From contig JAFPYS010000002.1 of assembly GCA_017412085.1 (NCBI GenBank), forward strand, positions 1 to 64,000: a stretch of 64,000 bases of DNA, read 5' to 3'. Below the pieces are notes generated by a model. That model did not search any database, was not told where the DNA came from, and saw only the letters and a program-made list of their open reading frames with translations. Shown in pieces: positions 34,646 through 45,200 of this stretch (position 1 is the stretch's first letter; each line of letters opens with the position of its first letter). Origin of the DNA: Alphaproteobacteria bacterium (lineage in GTDB: Bacteria; Pseudomonadota; Alphaproteobacteria; CAAHEQ01; UBA3637). A program made the position numbers and the translations under genes.

Positions 34646-35065
34646 ATGATGAAGAATGAATCCGGCCGTTCAATGGTCGAAATGTTGGGTGTGTTAGCCA
34701 TTATTGGTGTGTTATCCGTTGGTGGTATTGCTGGTTACACAATGGCGATGCGCAAATACAAAGCAAACGAAATTATGAATGCAGCCTCCATGATGGCCAT
34801 CTATTGCCAAACAAATGATTGTACTGCCAATGCTGGTGTAACTTATCGTACGGCATATCTGAATGGTGATACCGATGCAAAACTTCCTGGCAACGCAAGC
34901 GCAATTACAGGTAAAGATACATCCGGCGTGATTACCGTTGCAATTACAGCTGACAGCGCCGATGTGGCTAAAGCCATTAACGACATGGCTGGTTCCGCAT
35001 CAGGAATTAGCGTAAACTCAGCATACACGACTAACTCAACTGCCATTACCTTGAAAGTAAACTAA
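34646..35065 (+). CDS. Type IV pilin-like protein
   Basis: 139 residues from ATGATG at 34646, chosen because AAAGG lies about eight bases upstream. A short leader (MMKNESG) ends in Gly before RSMVEMLGVLAIIGVL, giving Glu at +5 and a long hydrophobic N-terminal helix, so a prepilin peptidase substrate. The +1 residue would be Arg, unlike the usual Phe/Met. Two cysteines (IYCQTNDC) lie close together, with a small C-terminal beta domain rich in Ala/Thr/Ser. A strong terminator follows directly, so the gene forms its own unit before two glycosyltransferase genes. Confidence 0.85.
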   Translation: MMKNESGRSMVEMLGVLAIIGVLSVGGIAGYTMAMRKYKANEIMNAASMMAIYCQTNDCTANAGVTYRTAYLNGDTDAKLPGNASAITGKDTSGVITVAITADSADVAKAINDMAGSASGISVNSAYTTNSTAITLKVN

Positions 35066-35082
35066 TAAGCTGTGGATGTTAT

Positions 35083-35114
35083 AACTCCCCGATCCTTGGA
35101 TTGGGGAGTTTTTT
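35083..35114 (+). terminator. Strong rho-independent terminator of the pilin gene
   Basis: AACTCCCC and GGGGAGTT, extended by ATCC/GGAT, form a long stem with TT loop, followed by TTTTTT, 18 bases past the pilin stop. Confidence 0.92.
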
Positions 35115-35180
35115 CTTGATTTTTATTCGATTTTATACTAAACTTTGGCTCAAGATTTAAGATCAAAAAAAGGCTTTGCT

Positions 35181-37265
35181 ATGTCCCCTAAAGTTTCCGT
35201 CATCGTTCCTGTGTATAATGTACAAGAGTATTTGGGCCAATGCCTGGATACAATTTTGCTACAAACACTCGAAGATATCGAGGTCATTTGTATAGACGAT
35301 GGCTCCACAGATGATAGTCCAAACATTTTGAATACTTATGCCTTTTTGGATAGCCGCATCAAGATTATTCACCAAGAAAACATCGGCCTTGGTACTACAC
35401 GTAACCGCGGCATTAAAGAAGCTACTGGCGAATATATAATCTTCCTAGATTCAGATGATTTTTTTGAACCAGATATGCTAGAAAAAATGGTAGCACAGGC
35501 AGAAAAAGACAAGTCTGATGTCGTTGTTGCTGGCTGGCATCGGTATGACAACAATCTTAAACAAGACATCCAAACGATTGTGGAGGATGAAAAGTTCCTA
35601 AAAAAATCTCCCGCAAAACCCCAAGATTTTGGAAAAGACCTATTTGATCTTAGGTTAGAAGCTTCCTGGAACAAATTATTTCGTTCGCAATTTCTTAAGG
35701 AAAATAACCTTTTGTTTGACGAGGTTCGTTGTGTAGAAGATCTTGGCCTTTTATGCCTTTCATTAGCTCTTGCAAGCAAAATAAGCGTTATGAAAGAAGC
35801 TTTCATACATTACCGCATCAACAGACCCAACTCTTTGGTGCTTAACAAAAAGAATTATTTCAAAGATTTTTTGGTTGTTATCATTCATCTGTATGAACGG
35901 ATGAAAGAATTGCATTTGGACAATCTTTTCCCATTATATACGAACACAGTGCGCCAAGTGATGTCTTGGATGTTAAAGGGAAATACAGAGACTGAAAGAG
36001 TAAATTTAAATCTCATAAAACAAATGCTTCCACCGGAACTTTTTGATATGCTTTTCTTTTGTGCCGGAACAAAGGTGTCTATCATCATTCCCGTCTATAA
36101 TGCGGCTGAGTTTTTACCAGAATGCTTGGACAGTTGTTTGAACCAAACTCTAAAAGAAATTGAAATTATTTGTGTGGACGATGAATCAACAGACAGCAGT
36201 TTGGAAATCTTAAATGAATATGCCCAAAAAGATCCTCGCATCATCGTTCTACAACAAAAGAATCAACGTCAAGCCATCGCGCGCAACAAAGCAATGGAAG
36301 TTGCCACAGGGGCATTTATTCAGTTTTTAGATGCCGATGATTATATGGAACCAGATGCTTGCGCCTGTTTATATTTATACAGTGCCATCTTCGGCTTAGA
36401 TATGTGCCAATGTACTGCTATCGAATTTTTAAACTACAACAAACAGGAATTTATAGATCCATACCACAACCTAACTTGGTTGCCTGAAAACTTTCAACCC
36501 GTCTTTGATCATTCTACAATCCGAAATGTCTTACCTTCGGTGGCTGTGACAGCATGGCTAACCTTTTACAGGCGTCATTTTTTAATACAAAACAATATCC
36601 GATGGATCAACAAAAAAATTGCTTATGAAGATACCCTATTTTTTGTGGAAAGCATTTTAAAGGCAAAACGTGTCGGCGCGATTAAAGCCCCATTTTACCA
36701 TCGGCGAATTCATTCGGAATCTACCACACAACAAATATCCAAGAACCTGAACGAATATATAGAGATTTTAAAATACACACTTCAAATTGTTACAAAATAT
36801 GCCGACAAAGATCTATCCTCTTTTTATGGCATCGTATTTTTACAAAAAGCATGGCAAAACTTTGCCAGATTAGAACCTAATGATAAAGCTATTATGGCGC
36901 CATTTTTATATGATTTTTATAGTACTCTTCAAAAAAAATATCACATCGTGTTACCACCAAATATTCACAATTGGTGTTTACGTTATTTAACAACTTTAAA
37001 AAAGAATAAAAAAGAAAAGTTAAGTTTTAAGACAACCGCCCTCAAAAACAAATGCATTAAAAACACCTACCGTCTTACCTTAATTGAGTATCAACGAAAA
37101 CCTAATTTGAAAATATCCGTTTTGGGATTACCTGTTTTATATTCAAAAACAATACAAACACCCCCCTCAGGATCCGACAAGAAAAAAAATCAACTTCGGC
37201 AAACTGTGTATATAAAATTTTTAGGGTTAACTCTTTTCAAAATCCGCGAGGTTATCCATGTCTGA
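35181..37265 (+). CDS. Two-domain family 2 glycosyltransferase
   Basis: 694 residues from the ATG at 35181 (AAAGG seven bases upstream; a TTG 36 bases earlier is less likely). Two tandem GT-A domains: first SVIVPVYNVQEYLGQCLDT with IFLDSDDFFEPDML, second (from about residue 297) SIIIPVYNAAEFLPECLDSC with QFLDADDYMEPDAC. Each has the acidic metal-binding motif, so both may be active. A basic C-terminal region follows. Likely modifies polysaccharide or, given the adjacent pilin, glycoprotein; the acceptor is unknown. It overlaps the next glycosyltransferase by eight bases. Confidence 0.9.
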   Translation: MSPKVSVIVPVYNVQEYLGQCLDTILLQTLEDIEVICIDDGSTDDSPNILNTYAFLDSRIKIIHQENIGLGTTRNRGIKEATGEYIIFLDSDDFFEPDMLEKMVAQAEKDKSDVVVAGWHRYDNNLKQDIQTIVEDEKFLKKSPAKPQDFGKDLFDLRLEASWNKLFRSQFLKENNLLFDEVRCVEDLGLLCLSLALASKISVMKEAFIHYRINRPNSLVLNKKNYFKDFLVVIIHLYERMKELHLDNLFPLYTNTVRQVMSWMLKGNTETERVNLNLIKQMLPPELFDMLFFCAGTKVSIIIPVYNAAEFLPECLDSCLNQTLKEIEIICVDDESTDSSLEILNEYAQKDPRIIVLQQKNQRQAIARNKAMEVATGAFIQFLDADDYMEPDACACLYLYSAIFGLDMCQCTAIEFLNYNKQEFIDPYHNLTWLPENFQPVFDHSTIRNVLPSVAVTAWLTFYRRHFLIQNNIRWINKKIAYEDTLFFVESILKAKRVGAIKAPFYHRRIHSESTTQQISKNLNEYIEILKYTLQIVTKYADKDLSSFYGIVFLQKAWQNFARLEPNDKAIMAPFLYDFYSTLQKKYHIVLPPNIHNWCLRYLTTLKKNKKEKLSFKTTALKNKCIKNTYRLTLIEYQRKPNLKISVLGLPVLYSKTIQTPPSGSDKKKNQLRQTVYIKFLGLTLFKIREVIHV

Positions 37266-38145
37266 ACATATTCCTGTTTTTTGCGCCACAGATGAGAACT
37301 ACGCTCCTTTTGCTTCCATTATGATGAAGTCTATTTTAATGCATACAAACTCATTCATTGATTTTTATGTCATGGATGATGGCATACAGACAAAAACAAA
37401 GAAATTAATTGCTAAAGATTTAAAAAAGTACCCAAATAAAAATCTGCATTTCATAGATATGTCTAAATATAATTTAGATCAATTTCCAGAACTACGCGCC
37501 TGGTCGGTCAGCATGTATTCTCGATATTTCATCACTGAAATTGTACCAAATTTAAAAAAGGTGATTTATTTAGATGTAGATATTATTGTTAAAAAAGATA
37601 TTGCTGAACTGTATAATATTGATATGGAAAATTATCCCATTGCCGCTATGTCAGAATCATATTTTTTCACACCCAATATGCCTAAAAGATTAAGAAAAAT
37701 ATGGAAAGATTTTACCGGCGAATACTTTAATTCCGGTGTTTTTGTAATGGATATTCCAAAACTACGTAAAATGGATTTTGTAAACAAAACAATCGCACTG
37801 ACCCAAAAATTACAGAACCAATTGGAATTTCCGGATCAAGATGTTGTGAATATTTTATTCCAGAACAATATCAAGCGTCTGGATTGTTCGTTCAACTATT
37901 TTGCAAATATGATTCCCTTAAGGCAACCAAAAAATCCAAATCAGCCGATTGAACCAAAAATCATTCATTATACAAATTTAAAACCGTGGAAAAACCATAC
38001 ATTATTTCAACAAGATTTTGACGACATTTTAAAAACAAGTGTCTTTTACAAACAAATTATCAAAAAATATCGCTCCAAAAAGATATCCAAATTTTATCTC
38101 TTTGGCTTTATTCCCCTCTTCTCGCACATAACACCTCAAAAGTAA
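37258..38145 (+). CDS. Family 8 glycosyltransferase
   Basis: 295 residues. GT8 features: IPVFCATDENYAPFASIMMKS, the metal-binding DVD in IYLDVDIIV (residues 106-108), YFNSGVFVMD, and KIIHYTNLKPW near the C-terminus. Family members transfer galactose or glucose to LPS or other surface glycans. Starts inside the end of the GT2 gene, so the two work on one pathway. No terminator is evident before the opposite tRNA. Confidence 0.92.
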   Translation: MSEHIPVFCATDENYAPFASIMMKSILMHTNSFIDFYVMDDGIQTKTKKLIAKDLKKYPNKNLHFIDMSKYNLDQFPELRAWSVSMYSRYFITEIVPNLKKVIYLDVDIIVKKDIAELYNIDMENYPIAAMSESYFFTPNMPKRLRKIWKDFTGEYFNSGVFVMDIPKLRKMDFVNKTIALTQKLQNQLEFPDQDVVNILFQNNIKRLDCSFNYFANMIPLRQPKNPNQPIEPKIIHYTNLKPWKNHTLFQQDFDDILKTSVFYKQIIKKYRSKKISKFYLFGFIPLFSHITPQK

Positions 38146-38193
38146 TTATTGATGTAAATACAAAATCGGGATTGGAAAATAGGCTTTTTAAAT

Positions 38194-38268
38194 TGGAGCG
38201 GGCGAAGGGATTTGAACCCTCGACATCAACCTTGGCAAGGTTGCGCTCTACCCCTGAGCTACACCCGC
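38194..38268 (-). tRNA. tRNA-Gly(GCC)
   Basis: On the minus strand the cloverleaf folds with acceptor GCGGGTG/CGCCCGC (one wobble), anticodon loop TTGCCAA on a CAACC/GGTTG stem (CAACCTT context), T arm GAGGGTTCAAATCCCTTC and encoded CCA. Confidence 0.96.
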
Positions 38269-38325
38269 ATTCTTAACAAAGTGAGGTCATTATACACACT
38301 TTTTTTCCAAAATGCAAGAACTTTT

Positions 38326-41300
38326 TTAATATTCCCACTTCACGCCTACCATGCCGCGATAATCCGGTACAACATCGGATTGGTGATCTGGGTTCAAACG
38401 CACACCCATTTCACTTTGTAAACTAATTTCATCCGTCACATTGCCCTGGTAATACATCGATACATCCAATTCTCTGGCCTTGGGCTTCATGTTGGCTTTA
38501 TATGTATCATAATAATAAATGTCCTCCGTCGGGTGACGGCCTACTGGTAAAGAAACATTTAACGATCCTTTACGCACACGCAAAGGCGAAGACACTTGCA
38601 AACCAAATAAATGATCGTCCGTTGGTTGATAGCTTGCCGTCACAGCAAAGCTGTCACTTGTCATGCGTGACAAATTCATTAACCCACCATTTGAACTTGT
38701 TTTCGTTTGCCCGTAATAATACATCGCTTCCAAACGAACTTTATCCATTGGTGTAAACACAACCCCCGCTCCAACAAAGTGTGTGTTTGCCCCTTTAATA
38801 TTAAACGCCCCTTCCGATACCATACCCAAAGAAGATCCCGTTTCCTTCATCACACCGGTTGCCACTTTAAAGGCCATCTTGTCAATGGGCTTGAATACGA
38901 TCGAACTTGTGAACGCTTGCATCTTGTTATCTGGCGCATCAAAATGACGATCGTCGTCATCAAAGAATCCATTCTTACCCATTGTCCAACCTACCTCAAC
39001 GGACCATTTAGAGTTCAAATCATAACCCGTCTCAACACCATAAGCGTCTCGCATCTGGATAAATGGATTAGACAGGCGCCGTTTCCAATACGCCTCCCGT
39101 CCCATTGTTGTATCTTGAGAATAGAACAAACTGTACCGCATTTTATCTTGCTTTAAATTAATCTGCATCAACCCCATCGGCATAGAAGATGAAGACGTCA
39201 CACGACTTGTCTGATCACGATACATCATCGAAAAATTCTCTGTTGCTTGAACTTTAACTGGATCGCGACCACGCATAAACATCTTAAAATCATCCCAAGA
39301 TTTCATCTTCCGACGATTCTTTAATTGGAATAAACCAGCTGTAGACAATGTAAATGGACGATTATAAGCATCAAATGCAACGAAATTTGTGGGCAAAGCT
39401 GATGCCAATGATTGAGAAAGTGCCATAGTCGCTGGCGACGTTAAATGCGTTGCAGACGCCGTAATCGTTTCTCCTCGAATAGGTTCTCCAGAAGAAGACT
39501 TATAAACCCAAAGCCCCTCTTTACCACCAATAGGTTGCGTTGCCGCCGCTAAATTGATCAAACCACGTCCATAAATAGAGTTATAATCCCCCCACTTATC
39601 ACTGCCAACCGCATATGTATCTCCATAACTTGTTATGTCCGCATCTGTTGGGGTGATATAAGTAGATGTTTGAAACAAAATCTCTACAACTTGTTGTGGT
39701 GTTAAATGTGGATAAGCCCCCATCAACACAGCAACAGCACCCGCAACGGTTGCTGCAGCAGAGCTTGTTCCATAACTACGCTGATATCCATAAGAATTTT
39801 GATTATTGGTTAAAACGGGATCAACGGTTGAATACAACCCATATACAGACGATCCACTTTGTCCACCAGGAGCAACGACACAATAACTGCCAGCTATACC
39901 ACAAGGCTGCGATGTTGGAGAAAGTCTTACTCTTTCTCCAGAACTTGATATTGGATCAACAGAAGCCACCGCAATGTACAGGTGATACAAAGGATTCGTT
40001 GCATCCACCGTAGGCAATACCCGGCTAGTGCTATTCCATACAGTTGAAGAATTCATGCCCTTCATCAAAGGAACAACCGCCTGAATTGTTGGATGTTTAA
40101 TATCCCAAGACCCCCATATCTGACCAGATCCCGTTGGAACAACAGCAATTTTTCCAACTTTATCTTTTGATAATAACTTGTACATATTTTCTGCGTCACT
40201 GCCCAACACATCAGAAATCTCTTTTGCTGTGTATGTTCCACTTGCCACATCAAAAGCGCCCAATGCTGTTTGTTTCCAAGCATCCGCTCCAGTATTGCTT
40301 ATATTCAAACCTTCCGCCAATAACAGAACATCTGCATTACTGACCATCGTTTGCATGGCATTATAACTTAAACCACGCACAACATCTCGATTAACTGGTA
40401 AAATTGATGTATTATATGCCACGCCATAAGTCGCCGTATTAGGATCATCCAATTTCATCGCACCAACAATGCCCGCCAAAAATGTTCCTAAACTTCCTCC
40501 AATTGAATCCTCGCCTGTTGCATCTTTGTAATGTGGACTCGGATTATTTTCATCATATTCATAGGCAACATCATCTGCATAATTATAATACGCATATTTT
40601 GAAAAAATATCCCCATTTATCGAACCGCCCGCCTCGCTGACATCATTTCCCGAAGAATCCTTTAAACCAGACCATCTCGCATACTTACTCAGCGTGTCAT
40701 TGGTTGGTTCGTCCTCTGTAAATCCCACAACCTGTCCCGTTGTCGTATTTAACAAAACATATTTTTGCGTCGTTCCTTCATAGACAACGGCCAAACCATA
40801 ATTATTGCCTCCGATTTCTTTTACGACGCCGGAATAACAATTCTCTTCATTATCCCCGGTACAAGGGCCATAATCGTAATTATATCCATATGGCTGACCT
40901 GTGCTATCTACAGCAAAATTGTTTTGAACGGCTCCCACCTTAGCAACACGTTTGCCCGTAATGCTGTTATTTCCATCCTTATACGTCATTTCACTGACTT
41001 TTGCTGCGCCATCTTTATCCTTCTCAGCCGAATTATAAAACCCTCTATGCACATTTGACCAATCCCACACATTTGTCGTTTGTGTGGAAGACGTTGTGTC
41101 GTTGGTTGTAGTTTCTGTCACCGATCCGCCTTTTCCAATGGCCATTCCCGTTGAATAAACGGCTACCGTTATTTTATTTTTGGAAACAGCCGGTGTATTT
41201 ACAGTCCCATTTGAAGGTCGCCCATACGGGCTTGTGCGTTCCACAATGTATCCAGAATAACCGCGGGCATACGCTGTCGCCGCATTAATCATCGGTTGAT

Positions 41301-42180
41301 ATTTACCATCTTTATATTTGGAATCGTCTTCAATCTCTGTGACCGCACGATCTAATTGCTTCTCGGTTAAAGAAACTGGAGGCGGCGAAACAACCCAACA
41401 TTCGGCATTCGTTTCATCGCGATAATATGGCTTTTTCTTCATTTCAGTACTGGAAACACAGGTATTACCAATCCAACATGTATCACAACTGACACACCTA
41501 TCTCCCTTCCAACGTTGTGTCGCGGGACATGTTGGTGAACCGCTGCTGCCACCACTGGCCAAAATAGCAACCAAAGCCCCGGCCATGCCGGCCCCCAAAA
41601 CAGTATAACCAATCGTTCCCCAGTCGATCTTCAAAGGACGACATTGCAAATTCTCGCGCACTTCTTGTGGTACGCGACGCATACAAGGTTGTGCCTGTTG
41701 AGAGCCCGCACGCAACAATGTTTGAATGGCCGGACAATCATAATTATAAACCGCTTCACATAAAGCTGAATTCCCCGTTTTGGGATTGACCACATCAACA
41801 TTCAGACCTTCTTTTTTCCACGCAACAAGCTGATCTAAATCTTCCGCATGAGCTGCCGCATAGATGCGTGTTTCGGTCACATACGGAATGCGTTTTAAAC
41901 ACGACGGACGCACATTAACGCCCGCATCAATCAATGTCGCCACAGCAACCCGATCTTGCGACCACACCGCTTGACAATAAGGTGTATTGCCACTTTCATC
42001 CGTCAATTCCAAAGAATATCCCAAGGAAGCCAAACGCTTAAGTTCGGCCGTATTCCCCATTCTTGCCGCGGTGTAAATTCTTTCACGAACAGACGAGTCC
42101 AAGGCTTGCGCACGCGCGCTCACGCCCGCGAACAAAGCAACCCCCACAAGTACCCATTTTAATTTATTTAATCTTTTCAA
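38326..42180 (-). CDS. Ankyrin-subtilase-fold autotransporter, catalytic triad lost (pseudoprotease)
   Basis: 1,284 residues from a TTG start (AGGGG seven bases upstream). Order: signal peptide; ankyrin-like repeats (about 30-165, e.g. DESGNTPYCQAV and PKTGNSALCEAV); a hydrophobic segment (about 190-209) and GGSSGS; a Cys-rich patch (CVSCDTCWIGNTC); a subtilase S8 fold (about 330-880); a beta-barrel of about 280 residues ending in VGVKWEY. Compared with its neighbour at 42272-45484, the S8 Asp is Ser343, His is Leu564 (LGTFLAGI for HGTHVAGI), the oxyanion Asn is Ser685; only the nucleophile Ser806 (GTSSAA) remains. So it should not cleave; a binding or regulatory role is inferred. Confidence 0.88.
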   Translation of the reverse strand: MKRLNKLKWVLVGVALFAGVSARAQALDSSVRERIYTAARMGNTAELKRLASLGYSLELTDESGNTPYCQAVWSQDRVAVATLIDAGVNVRPSCLKRIPYVTETRIYAAAHAEDLDQLVAWKKEGLNVDVVNPKTGNSALCEAVYNYDCPAIQTLLRAGSQQAQPCMRRVPQEVRENLQCRPLKIDWGTIGYTVLGAGMAGALVAILASGGSSGSPTCPATQRWKGDRCVSCDTCWIGNTCVSSTEMKKKPYYRDETNAECWVVSPPPVSLTEKQLDRAVTEIEDDSKYKDGKYQPMINAATAYARGYSGYIVERTSPYGRPSNGTVNTPAVSKNKITVAVYSTGMAIGKGGSVTETTTNDTTSSTQTTNVWDWSNVHRGFYNSAEKDKDGAAKVSEMTYKDGNNSITGKRVAKVGAVQNNFAVDSTGQPYGYNYDYGPCTGDNEENCYSGVVKEIGGNNYGLAVVYEGTTQKYVLLNTTTGQVVGFTEDEPTNDTLSKYARWSGLKDSSGNDVSEAGGSINGDIFSKYAYYNYADDVAYEYDENNPSPHYKDATGEDSIGGSLGTFLAGIVGAMKLDDPNTATYGVAYNTSILPVNRDVVRGLSYNAMQTMVSNADVLLLAEGLNISNTGADAWKQTALGAFDVASGTYTAKEISDVLGSDAENMYKLLSKDKVGKIAVVPTGSGQIWGSWDIKHPTIQAVVPLMKGMNSSTVWNSTSRVLPTVDATNPLYHLYIAVASVDPISSSGERVRLSPTSQPCGIAGSYCVVAPGGQSGSSVYGLYSTVDPVLTNNQNSYGYQRSYGTSSAAATVAGAVAVLMGAYPHLTPQQVVEILFQTSTYITPTDADITSYGDTYAVGSDKWGDYNSIYGRGLINLAAATQPIGGKEGLWVYKSSSGEPIRGETITASATHLTSPATMALSQSLASALPTNFVAFDAYNRPFTLSTAGLFQLKNRRKMKSWDDFKMFMRGRDPVKVQATENFSMMYRDQTSRVTSSSSMPMGLMQINLKQDKMRYSLFYSQDTTMGREAYWKRRLSNPFIQMRDAYGVETGYDLNSKWSVEVGWTMGKNGFFDDDDRHFDAPDNKMQAFTSSIVFKPIDKMAFKVATGVMKETGSSLGMVSEGAFNIKGANTHFVGAGVVFTPMDKVRLEAMYYYGQTKTSSNGGLMNLSRMTSDSFAVTASYQPTDDHLFGLQVSSPLRVRKGSLNVSLPVGRHPTEDIYYYDTYKANMKPKARELDVSMYYQGNVTDEISLQSEMGVRLNPDHQSDVVPDYRGMVGVKWEY

Positions 42181-42202
42181 ACGGTTACCCCTTTTATTAG
42201 AC

Positions 42203-42232
42203 TCTATACCTGTTATGTTAGCACACTCTCAA
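42203..42232 (-). promoter_or_regulatory. Possible separate promoter of the pseudoprotease autotransporter
   Basis: Minus-strand TTGAGA (42227-42232), 18 bases, TATAGA (42203-42208) in the 91-base gap between the tandem genes, allowing independent expression of the downstream copy. Confidence 0.45.
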
Positions 42233-42271
42233 CTTGAAAACAAGCGAAAAATAACGGATTTTTTATTTTTT

Positions 42272-45200
42272 TTATAGTCCAAAATGGAGCCCCACTAATG
42301 CACGCCAATCTGGCGCCGCACCCGCCACGTGATCTGGATTCAGACGAACCCCAAATTCGCTTTGGAAATGCACATCTTCTTGCAATGCATCCGTGTAATA
42401 AAAACCAACATCATACTCGCGTGCAGTTGGCTTCAAACTTGCATGAACCTCATCACGATAAACAACATCCTGATAAGCATCACGTGCCACAGGCAAATTA
42501 ACTGTCGCCACACCTTTGCGAACACGCAACGGGGAAACAAATTGCATACCTATTGTACGCTTGTCGTTAACATTCCATGCCGCCGTCACAGCAAAGCTGT
42601 CACTCTTTAGATTGGACATCTTCACCAAAGAATTACCATTATTCACATGTGTAACGCCCGAATAATACATTCCTTCAATGGTCACTGCATCCGTTAAATT
42701 CAATGTCACACCAGCCCCCACATAAGTTGTTCGGCTGTTACTAGATTTAAAGGCTCCTTTTCCCCACATCCCAAGGGTTGATCCTTGTTCATTAGACACG
42801 CCAGCAACCATTTTTAATCCAACTTTTTTCAAACCATTGTATTGCAAAGTACTTTGGAAAACAGATGCTTTGTTGTGATCCATATCATGCAAATCATCCT
42901 CGTCAACAAAACCATTTTGACCGACCTGTCCCGAAACTGTTGCTTGCCAATTTTTCCCAAAATCATAGCTGATTGCACTTCCCCATGCCTCCTTCATTTT
43001 GGCATAAGGTGCCAACATCAACCGCTCAAAATAAGTGCCTCCTGTTGTCTCTGTATTTTCTGTATAAAATGTCTTAAAACGCCATGCTGTTGTGGGACGA
43101 ACTTCCAAACTCATTGAACCATGGACCATTTGTGAATATACATCCGAACGACGCTCGGAATAGGCCATTGTGAATTTATCCGTATCTGCAACAACTTTTT
43201 CGTTTCCCCGCATAAAGGATTTAAAGCGACCTTCCTGTTTATTTTCCCGTTTTGCAACACGCACAAAAGAATCCGTCGGCACTTGAAAGGCTCGGTCAAA
43301 TTTATCCAACACAATCATTTCGGTCGGCAGAGCCTTCGAAACACCCGCAAAAACAGCAGGAATAGTGCTTGAAGAACTTGCGGCAGCAACATTCTCGCCA
43401 CTTGCCTTCTCTGATAAGACAATTTTTTGTAATCCCACCGGGTTCGTAGCTGCCTCTAAATTCAGCAAACCATGACCATACACTTCATCAACTCCCGGCT
43501 CACCCAAGTCCGTCGCCGTTTCCAACAAAATCTGCACAACCTGCTGATTTGTCAAATGGGGGAAGGCTCCTTTAATAACCGCTAAAGCACCAGAAACAAT
43601 TGGAGTAGCCATAGACGTACCGGCGCCAGCACCATAACCATACACGGGACCATCCGCTTCCACACTCTTTAACACAGTTGAGTAAATTTGCTTACTTTCA
43701 TCTCCCCCTGGTGCAGCGATACAGTAATCCTTTGTAAGTCCACATTGTGCCGAATATGAAGCCAACCCATCCAACTTATTGTTTAACGCCACAACAGTTA
43801 CCAATAAATTCTTTAAATTGTACGTATTACCATCATCGTGACGCTTTTTCCCGTTAAACATATCAGATAACGGTGCAATTGTGTACCATGACGGATCATA
43901 CGGTTTTTCATCCGAAGAATGATCGTAATTCCCCGCCGCAAAAACTAAAATTTTATTTTGCTTGGCGGCAGTACGATAGACATCCAACAAACGTTTATAA
44001 TTTGCTGTACTTATGACCGTATCAAATGCGCTAACAGCTGCAGCCTTATCTTCAAATCTCACATTGGCTGACGAAGCCAAACTTAAATTTGTAATGTCCG
44101 CCAACTCCACGGCCTTGCTGATTCCTTCGTGTGATTGCATGTCAAAGTCAATTTTTACAGGAACAATATCCACATTGTAGGCAACGCCCATCATTCCTTC
44201 GTCGTTCTTGGTTGCCCCAATAATACCCGCAACATGTGTTCCATGATTTGTAAGATCATTTTGTGCCGTAACAGAACCCAGAAGACTCGTCCCAGCCACA
44301 CAATTACCCTCTGTATCAGATTCCGTACAAGTCACCTTTGCCAAAACTCTCTGTCCATCAACAGTTGCGCCCGTATCTAACCACCACACTTTCTCCCCAG
44401 CTTCCTCGGTATAGAAACGATCGTATCGATGGACTTGACCTGACGTATCCACAACCACCCATGTTGGAGCAATGTGCGGCTTCGGATTTGTGGCTTCATA
44501 ACTGTAATTAGCGTATTTTTGCGAATAAATTGCCCAGCGCCATTCTGGAAGTTCCTTGCTGTCAATAGCATCATTAACTGTGCTCGATGGCGTCCAGTTT
44601 TCATATAAATACGCCACGCCCTCTGTTTCGTTATACTGCCAACATTTTGCGGCATTATTCGCTGAACAAACACCATAAACAAAATTATAACCCGTTCCAA
44701 TGTTTGCCTTCAAATCAGGATGCATTACCCAAACACCTTCATCCACAACGGCAACCTTTACTTTGTCGGTTGAAATGGCCTTTTCTCCCGCCCCGATTAA
44801 GGTCCCATCCGATTTGCGGTTAACCTTGTATCCCGTATAACCCCTAGCATACGCAGAAGAAGCCTTAACCTGCCCCAAAAAATCAATGCTATTGTTAAAT
44901 GAGTCAGCTTTATATTCTGATGTCTCAAAGCTTTTTGCTTCTAATTTTAATGGTGCCGTCCATACATAGTCATTGTCATCCCCACCAGAAGATGAACCAC
45001 TACTTCCGCCATGCCCCAATGCTAAAGCAGCACCAACAGCGACACCTCCCAACAAAATCTCACCCACACCTAATGTCGGAAAATCAAATCCCTTAACCCC
45101 AGATTCTCCCCATCCACCAACCGGTGCAGCCTCTGTAAAATGCCCATTATAAAATGTGTGTGGTGCAGGTTGGTTGGCATAAAATTCTGCCACCGTTCTT

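Noticed and set aside
35116-35139. TTGATT/TATACT as promoter of the GT2 gene
   Set aside because: The spacer is only 12 bases, too short for sigma70, although TATACT alone could be a -10 with a poor -35.
35369-35806. 145-codon open frame opposite the glycosyltransferase
   Set aside because: Antisense shadow of a clear GT2 gene, with no ribosome site.
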